In this document: in pieces, positions 60,395 through 64,000 of the stretch | How positions within the stretch are numbered: position 1 is the first letter of the stretch | Layout: each line of letters begins with the position of its first letter | Origin: an uncultured Clostridia bacterium | Lineage (GTDB): Bacteria; Bacillota; Clostridia; Christensenellales; CAAEEZ01 | Direction: 5' to 3' | NCBI GenBank assembly: GCA_934365195.1 | Contig: CAKRNA010000004.1 | Span: forward strand, 104,777 to 168,776 | Length of the DNA stretch: 64,000 nucleotides | Notes under the pieces: model-generated | What the model was told of the DNA's origin: nothing | The model's input: the letters and a program-made list of their open reading frames with translations, nothing else | Databases searched by the model: none | Program-made: the position numbers and the translations under genes

Positions 60395-60691
60395 TTACGT
60401 TTTATTATTGTTTTTCTCTTCCTCGAATTTGCGCAACTCAAAATCGAAGAAATCGTCGTAGCCGTCCATTATCTTCGCAAGGTCGGTATTTATCTCTCCC
60501 GCCTGCTCCAACAGCGACTTATATCCTTCTTCAATGAGTTTAACTTTCGTATACCCGTGTTTCTTCAAAAATGCGTCTACTTCTTCCGCCGTTTCTCTCG
60601 GTATACTCGTTCCCCATACAACGTTCTTGGCTTTTCTCTCGTTCTTATGCTTTTCTTCGTATCTTTTATCTCTTTCGCTTCTCGGTTTCAT
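60395..60691 (-). CDS. Small basic protein of a recombinase-linked family (DGYDDFF motif), copy 2
   Basis: 98 residues. Basic N-terminus, then SIPRETAEEVDAFLKKHGYT, KVKLIEEGYKSLL and DGYDDFF, aligned throughout with the protein at 49537. Likely RHH-type DNA-binding; could act as excision or transfer accessory. GGAGGG SD. Located between relaxase and recombinase. Confidence 0.85.
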   Translation of the reverse strand: MKPRSERDKRYEEKHKNERKAKNVVWGTSIPRETAEEVDAFLKKHGYTKVKLIEEGYKSLLEQAGEINTDLAKIMDGYDDFFDFELRKFEEEKNNNKT

Positions 60692-60806
60692 TCCTAAACC
60701 CTCCGTAAATATATCATCGTATCAATACGACGATTATATTTTACTGTTTTCTGCGTTCAGAGTCAAGCTCTTTTATGTGAACGGAGAGTAAAAGCCGCCT
60801 TAAATT

Positions 60807-61841
60807 TTACTTATGCGCGCCGTTTTTCCCGTTTAGCCACTCATAGCGTTCTTTTTCTTCCTGCATTTCTTGCTCTATTTTCTGCAACAGCGGTATTTGG
60901 CGTTGAACGGAAGGTGTGCAGAAATCTGCGAACGCCGAAAAGAACAATCCAACAGAACCCATACCGTAAGTAATTCCCCGATAGGTGTTAGGTGCAATTC
61001 TTGCCAAAGTTTTTCCTGCGTGGATATACTTTTCGTTCTTATCCTTTTCCTTTTGCAGAGTTTCTGCTTTTCGGACGTATTCGAGCGTTTCGTCCATTGC
61101 CTTTGTAAGCCGTTTTGAAAGGTCGGCGTTGTTTGCCGTTAAAGCGATTACTTGCTCTTGTAACTTTCCGCGTTTCCGTGGAATATTCCCGCTTTTTGCT
61201 TCGGTTAAAGCGTCTGCATACACCTGATTTTCTTCCCGTACCGCTTCCGCTTGCTCGATTATCTTTTTTGCCTTAAATTCGGCAGTGGAAAGGTGTTTTT
61301 TCTGACTACCTTCTTTGCCGCGCTGTAAGCCCCAACGTTTTCCGACTGCTTCGTAAAAATCCGTTTGCAATTGTTGCAGTTGCGGCTTGTCGAAAAGTTG
61401 TTTACTGCAAAGTCTGCCGTCTTTTGTTACGGGCATTAAGTTTAAGTGCATATGCGGGGTTGTTTCGTCGTTATGTACTACCGCCGCGATAATGTTTTCT
61501 TCGCCGTAACGCTCCGCAAAGAATTTGTAGCAGTCCGAGAAAAAGTTATACCGTTCGACCTTGGCTAAACCGTCGAAAAAAGTTTTATCCGAGCCTAACA
61601 CGAAAGAGTTCATTACAACCGCGTCTTTGCGCGGGGATAAACCTAACTCTTTAATTCTGCCGTTTATGAAATCCGTGTAAGTTTTCCCGAAATATGGCGT
61701 GAAGCGATAATTGTTTCTCGTCTGCTCGCTGTCTATCTGTGGATTTGACGCTTCGTATTTTTCGTCCCGTTCGTTTTCCTTTTCGATAGGCGCGACGTCT
61801 TGTTTATGGTATTTCTCCATATGACACACTAAATATGAAAT
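60807..61841 (-). CDS. mob: MobV/Pre-family relaxase, apparent ATT start
   Basis: 344 residues. The start SYLVCHMEKYHKQDV matches the universal MSY-x4-MxKY of Mob/Pre proteins; the metal site is AAVVHNDETTPHMHLNLMPV; a coiled coil follows at about 190-290. It nicks oriT for conjugative mobilization. AGGAGGG lies 8 bases before an ATT exactly where the family Met belongs; an ATG 36 bases further upstream (61877) has no SD. TnpZ of Tn4451 is the same type. Confidence 0.88.
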   Translation of the reverse strand: MSYLVCHMEKYHKQDVAPIEKENERDEKYEASNPQIDSEQTRNNYRFTPYFGKTYTDFINGRIKELGLSPRKDAVVMNSFVLGSDKTFFDGLAKVERYNFFSDCYKFFAERYGEENIIAAVVHNDETTPHMHLNLMPVTKDGRLCSKQLFDKPQLQQLQTDFYEAVGKRWGLQRGKEGSQKKHLSTAEFKAKKIIEQAEAVREENQVYADALTEAKSGNIPRKRGKLQEQVIALTANNADLSKRLTKAMDETLEYVRKAETLQKEKDKNEKYIHAGKTLARIAPNTYRGITYGMGSVGLFFSAFADFCTPSVQRQIPLLQKIEQEMQEEKERYEWLNGKNGAHK

Positions 61842-61876
61842 AATAATTTCCCTCCTGATATTTGTTTTTATTCTCA

Positions 61877-61986
61877 TTGAGCAAAGTGTGTAGAATTTCC
61901 TCTGCCTACTGTTTTATTAGTGGATTCACAGCCTCGCAGAGCCCACAACTTCGCCTGCGAAGTATAGTGGGCTACACTTTGCTCAA
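61877..61986. other. oriT-like compound inverted repeat
   Basis: TTGAGCAAAGTGTGTAG (61877-61893) pairs with CTACACTTTGCTCAA (61972-61986). Inside, GCCCAC (61941-61946) / GTGGGC (61967-61972) encloses ACTTCGC (61948-61954) / GCGAAGT (61957-61963). It lies directly upstream of the relaxase, where MobV origins of transfer are found. Confidence 0.65.
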
Positions 61987-62030
61987 TGGCTATCTATTTT
62001 GCTCTGCTTTTTCCTCAAAGTTTTCTCCCG

Positions 62031-62063
62031 TTATGGCGGGTAATATCGATTGTAATTTGTCAT
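62031..62063 (-). CDS. 10-codon leader peptide or broken small gene upstream of mob
   Basis: GGGAGG at 7 bases, then MTNYNRYYPP and stop. The -1 frame across the same bases reads ILPAITGENFEEKAEQNR to a stop at 61980s and looks protein-like, but lacks a start codon. Either a short leader ending in Pro-Pro-stop (a slow-terminating context) or a 24-residue gene with a frameshift near its start. Confidence 0.4.
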   Translation of the reverse strand: MTNYNRYYPP

Positions 62064-62186
62064 TGTTTTACCTCCCGAAAGACGACAAAAAAGCCGCTGA
62101 TATTTTTTCTATCACCGACTTAAAACACAAGTATTAAGTTTTTATTTTCGTTACATAAAGCACCTCCGATTTGTATCCGTAGATAA

Positions 62187-62240
62187 AAAAATCCGTGCGA
62201 TTTCGGTTGCCTAAATAGGCTCGTTCTTCGCACGGATTTT
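62187..62240. terminator. Strong bidirectional hairpin
   Basis: AAAATCCGTGCGA / TCGCACGGATTTT with an inner GCCTA-AA-TAGGC. On the minus strand it is followed by T7 and then by an SD plus ATG-TAA start-stop pair near 62160. Confidence 0.75.
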
Positions 62241-62279
62241 AATCCCGATTATTTAATTTTTAGTCGATTTTATCTAAAA

Positions 62280-62490
62280 AATCGTATCACAATAAAACCC
62301 ACGCCGAAATCTCTCTTTTTTAACGATTTCAACGCCCGTCGCGGAATTGCAACACCTAATTGCAACTCTATGGTAAACGACGGTAATTATCCTTTCCGAG
62401 TCCACAAAGGGGAACGGAGAAATCGGACAACATCTTCACGCCCGACAATGCCTTACTTGCGGAGTAATGGCTTGACATTATATCAAACCT
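62280..62490 (-). ncRNA. Candidate structured transcript downstream of the LexA-box promoter
   Basis: No ORF. Visible pairings: GCC.TTACT / AGTAA.GGC (62450-62471) and CCGTCG / CGACGG across about 62335-62383, with GTTGCAATT repeated at each side of AGGT. It is bounded by the LexA-box promoter and the hairpin at 62187. I do not recognise the RNA. Confidence 0.4.
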
Positions 62491-62491
62491 A

Positions 62492-62593
62492 TTATAGTAT
62501 AACATACGAACATTTGTTCGTCAAGTGTTTTTTGATTCTTTTTTGAATATCCCACAACGCAAGAAGTTTGATTTTCTGTGTGTCGTTTCCCAT
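62492..62593 (-). CDS. 33-residue small protein with strong SD, over the LexA promoter
   Basis: AGGAGG then ATG. It begins MGNDTQKIKLLALWDI, which resembles the first helix of WYL-type regulators, then continues QKRIKKHLTNK and stops. It is either a truncated regulator cut by the element edge or a real small protein. Confidence 0.45.
   Translation of the reverse strand: MGNDTQKIKLLALWDIQKRIKKHLTNKCSYVIL
62496..62525 (-). promoter_or_regulatory. Promoter with LexA-type SOS box
   Basis: Minus strand TTGACG (62524-62519), 17 bp, TATACT (62501-62496). CGAACATTTGTTCG (62507-62520), a perfect match to the Gram-positive LexA box CGAAC-N4-GTTCG, overlaps -35 and spacer. It points into the mobilizable element. 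A TTGACA (62472) on the plus strand could form a second, opposite promoter. Confidence 0.72.
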
Positions 62594-62616
62594 ATTTCCT
62601 CCTGATTTTAGAATTA

Positions 62617-62644
62617 GAGCCGTCCGCATTGACACGAACGGCTC
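62617..62644 (-). terminator. Hairpin after the surface protein gene
   Basis: GAGCCGT / ACGGCTC with an inner CG pair; T-tail is weak. Confidence 0.55.
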
Positions 62645-62661
62645 GTTGTTATTAGTTCATC

Positions 62662-64000
62662 TTATTTCTTTTTGGTAAATAGTGCTTTGATTTTTGCTCC
62701 GAGAGTTTTGAAGAAGTTGCCGATTGCCGTAAAGCCTTTCTTCAAAGCAACGCCCAAGTCTGCAAAAGTCTTTTTCTTGACTGCAAACCAGAAGATTGCA
62801 AATCCGCCGATTCCTGCAACCGCTACTGAACCGATTACGATACCTGCAATTTGTCCGCCCGAAAGTCCGTCCTTTTTAGCAGGCGGGGTGATTTCGCCAC
62901 CGCCCGAAGACTTATCTTCATATACAGCCGTAAGGGTTTTTTCTCCCTCTACATTGAAGGTATATTCCTTTTTGGTGCTGACGATTTCACCGCTTTCGTC
63001 TTTCCAGCCAACGAACTCTTTGCCTTCTTTATCTTCTGCCGTTACGGTTACGCTTTCGCCGTGTGCATAGAATTTGCTTTCGCCGTTTATTACCACGTTA
63101 TGCGTGCCGATTTTGGCAATTTTAAGTTCGGTGATTTCGTTCCCGTCTTTATCAAAGTGCTTTCCGCAAACCTTACAATCTTTGTGTTCTTTCACGCCAA
63201 ATTCTGTGGTTGTTGCAGGCACTTCTGGTATCAAAGTGTCAAAGTCATGCTCGGCAAAATCAATATCAACTTCCTTTTCTTGCATAGCAAACGCAGTATT
63301 CACAAAGGTAGCGGTATATTTCATTTTGCCTTTTTCTTTGCAGGTTGCCACTGTGATTGTCGTTCCTGTTGCAGTTACCGTTTCGCTTTCGATATGGGCG
63401 CTGTCGTGCTTGCAAACTCTTTCCGCTTTGCAAGTGTTGTCACTCGTCCAAGTGTATTTTACTTCGCCCCAGTCGTGACCGAGTTTTTCGCCGTATGCCA
63501 CTCCACAAACCGAGCAAACCGCTTTGTTTTCGCAAATTGCCGTTCCGCCAAAGTGTTCTGCTTTGTCCAAAATCTCCGAGCAACCGCTATGCGTGCATAT
63601 GTGATAGTGATACTTTCCGTCTGCCGAATTGTGCCATTCGCTGTCTGCCGTATGCTCATAATGTCCCGCAGGAGTGATTTCAAAACCACACTTCGTGCAT
63701 TTTACAGGGTTGGTTTCGTCAGCCTTTTCTCTGTCAGGGGTATGTGCTTCAAAGTTGAATTTGTTGTCGCAAGTCGAGCATTTATCCCAGTGTCCCGAAC
63801 TGTCTTTTCCGCCGTATTGCGTTGTATTATGCGGTGCAAACCCGCCATACGTTGTTCTGCAAAAGTCACAAACCGCTTTGTTTTCGCAAGTTGCCTTTCC
63901 GCCCGAGCAATTTGCATTTTCAGTATGACCGCTATCTCTCTTGCAAGTGCGGGTATGTGTTCCGTCACCGTTGCTTACCCAAGCGTTCCAGTCGTGATTG
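62662..64000 (-). CDS. Cysteine-rich, membrane-anchored surface protein (5' end beyond the window)
   Basis: The frame is open from the window edge to 62662; no ATG/GTG start lies in the first part, so the true start is outside. Visible: at least three repeats of a His/Cys-rich module (GGKATCENKAVCDFC, GGTAICENKAVCSVC, CTKCGFEI, CKVCGKHF), an InlB-like repeat (GKEFVGWKDESGEIVSTKKE, FNVEGEKTLTAVYED), a membrane helix (GGQIAGIVIGSVAVAGIGGF) and a Lys-rich tail. It should sit on the cell surface. GC and codon use are higher than the left part of the window. Function unknown; adhesion or host interaction is typical. Confidence 0.88.
   Translation of the reverse strand, partial: NHDWNAWVSNGDGTHTRTCKRDSGHTENANCSGGKATCENKAVCDFCRTTYGGFAPHNTTQYGGKDSSGHWDKCSTCDNKFNFEAHTPDREKADETNPVKCTKCGFEITPAGHYEHTADSEWHNSADGKYHYHICTHSGCSEILDKAEHFGGTAICENKAVCSVCGVAYGEKLGHDWGEVKYTWTSDNTCKAERVCKHDSAHIESETVTATGTTITVATCKEKGKMKYTATFVNTAFAMQEKEVDIDFAEHDFDTLIPEVPATTTEFGVKEHKDCKVCGKHFDKDGNEITELKIAKIGTHNVVINGESKFYAHGESVTVTAEDKEGKEFVGWKDESGEIVSTKKEYTFNVEGEKTLTAVYEDKSSGGGEITPPAKKDGLSGGQIAGIVIGSVAVAGIGGFAIFWFAVKKKTFADLGVALKKGFTAIGNFFKTLGAKIKALFTKKK

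Noticed and set aside
61862..62137. 91-codon plus-strand frame over the oriT-like repeat
   Set aside because: Runs through hairpins, has no SD, and the opposite strand has better signals.
62672..63478. Two 132-134-codon plus-strand frames within the surface protein gene
   Set aside because: Antisense to Cys-rich repeats and the membrane helix; no SD.
63459..63968. Minus-strand Arg/Lys-rich frames beside the surface protein frame
   Set aside because: Out-of-frame readings of the repeats; the in-fr​ame reading gives the repeated CENKAVC module.

Overview
The window looks like a chromosome segment of a low-GC, anaerobic, host-associated Firmicute, probably an uncultured gut Clostridium-like lineage. 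The basis is AT-rich intergenic DNA, AGGAGG-type ribosome binding sites, many near-consensus sigma-A promoters (TTGACA-17-TATAAT), U-tailed hairpin terminators, rubredoxins, NADP-glutamate dehydrogenase, sialic-acid and fucose-releasing enzymes, and a Tn4451-like mobilizable element. No 16S or other species marker is present, so the lineage is an inference.

Backbone, 1-28.9 kb. After a tRNA methyltransferase (trmL) comes a lower-glycolysis operon (pgk-tpiA-gpmI), a cysteine-catabolism pair (cysteine desulfidase and an ATC-hydrolase homologue), a GntR regulator divergent from a membrane protein with matched operators in the shared promoter region, and gdhA. A host-glycan cassette follows: GPH symporter, sialidase, nanE, ROK kinase, nanA and alpha-L-fucosidase; the two glycosidases lack signal peptides, so they appear to act inside the cell. 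Then come a large Fe-S/FAD oxidoreductase with hypA, mscL, rubredoxin and a flavin-reductase/rubredoxin fusion, ruvX, and a TetR-flanked pair of redox genes.

Island 1, 29.0-30.9 kb: an AbiEi-type antitoxin gene without its toxin and a calcineurin-like phosphatase, next to tRNA-Thr. Degenerate copies of tRNA-Thr sequence lie on the far side.

Element 2, 33.63-47.09 kb: an integrated element of about 13.4 kb bounded by tRNA-Ser(TGA) and an exact 24-bp copy of its 3' end. It carries a tyrosine integrase, a CI-like repressor with two palindromic operators, a zinc-ribbon/PD-(D/E)XK nuclease, a train of small early genes, three secreted or membrane-anchored proteins, a one-helix 30-residue protein, a membrane-embedded Zot-like ATPase, and a rolling-circle HUH replication protein. 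Several non-coding gaps fold into multi-branched hairpins. The best reading is an inovirus-like (filamentous phage-like) prophage of unusual architecture; it is the strongest candidate for an undescribed system here.

47.1-58.2 kb mixes mobile-element pieces (large serine recombinase, a small DGYDDFF-family protein, XRE regulators, and a module repeated from element 2) with cellular genes: a Crp/Fnr-DUF1858-ferredoxin group with a shared palindromic operator, a lipoprotein, a PH-domain protein, and a MATE exporter preceded by a promoter-to-terminator unit with no ORF (candidate structured RNA).

Element 3, about 58.4-62.6 kb: a Tn4451-like mobilizable element with a serine recombinase, a TnpW-like protein, a DGYDDFF protein and a MobV relaxase. 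It has an oriT-like inverted repeat and an upstream promoter that carries a LexA-type box. The window ends inside a cysteine-rich, membrane-anchored surface protein gene (62.66 kb to the edge).
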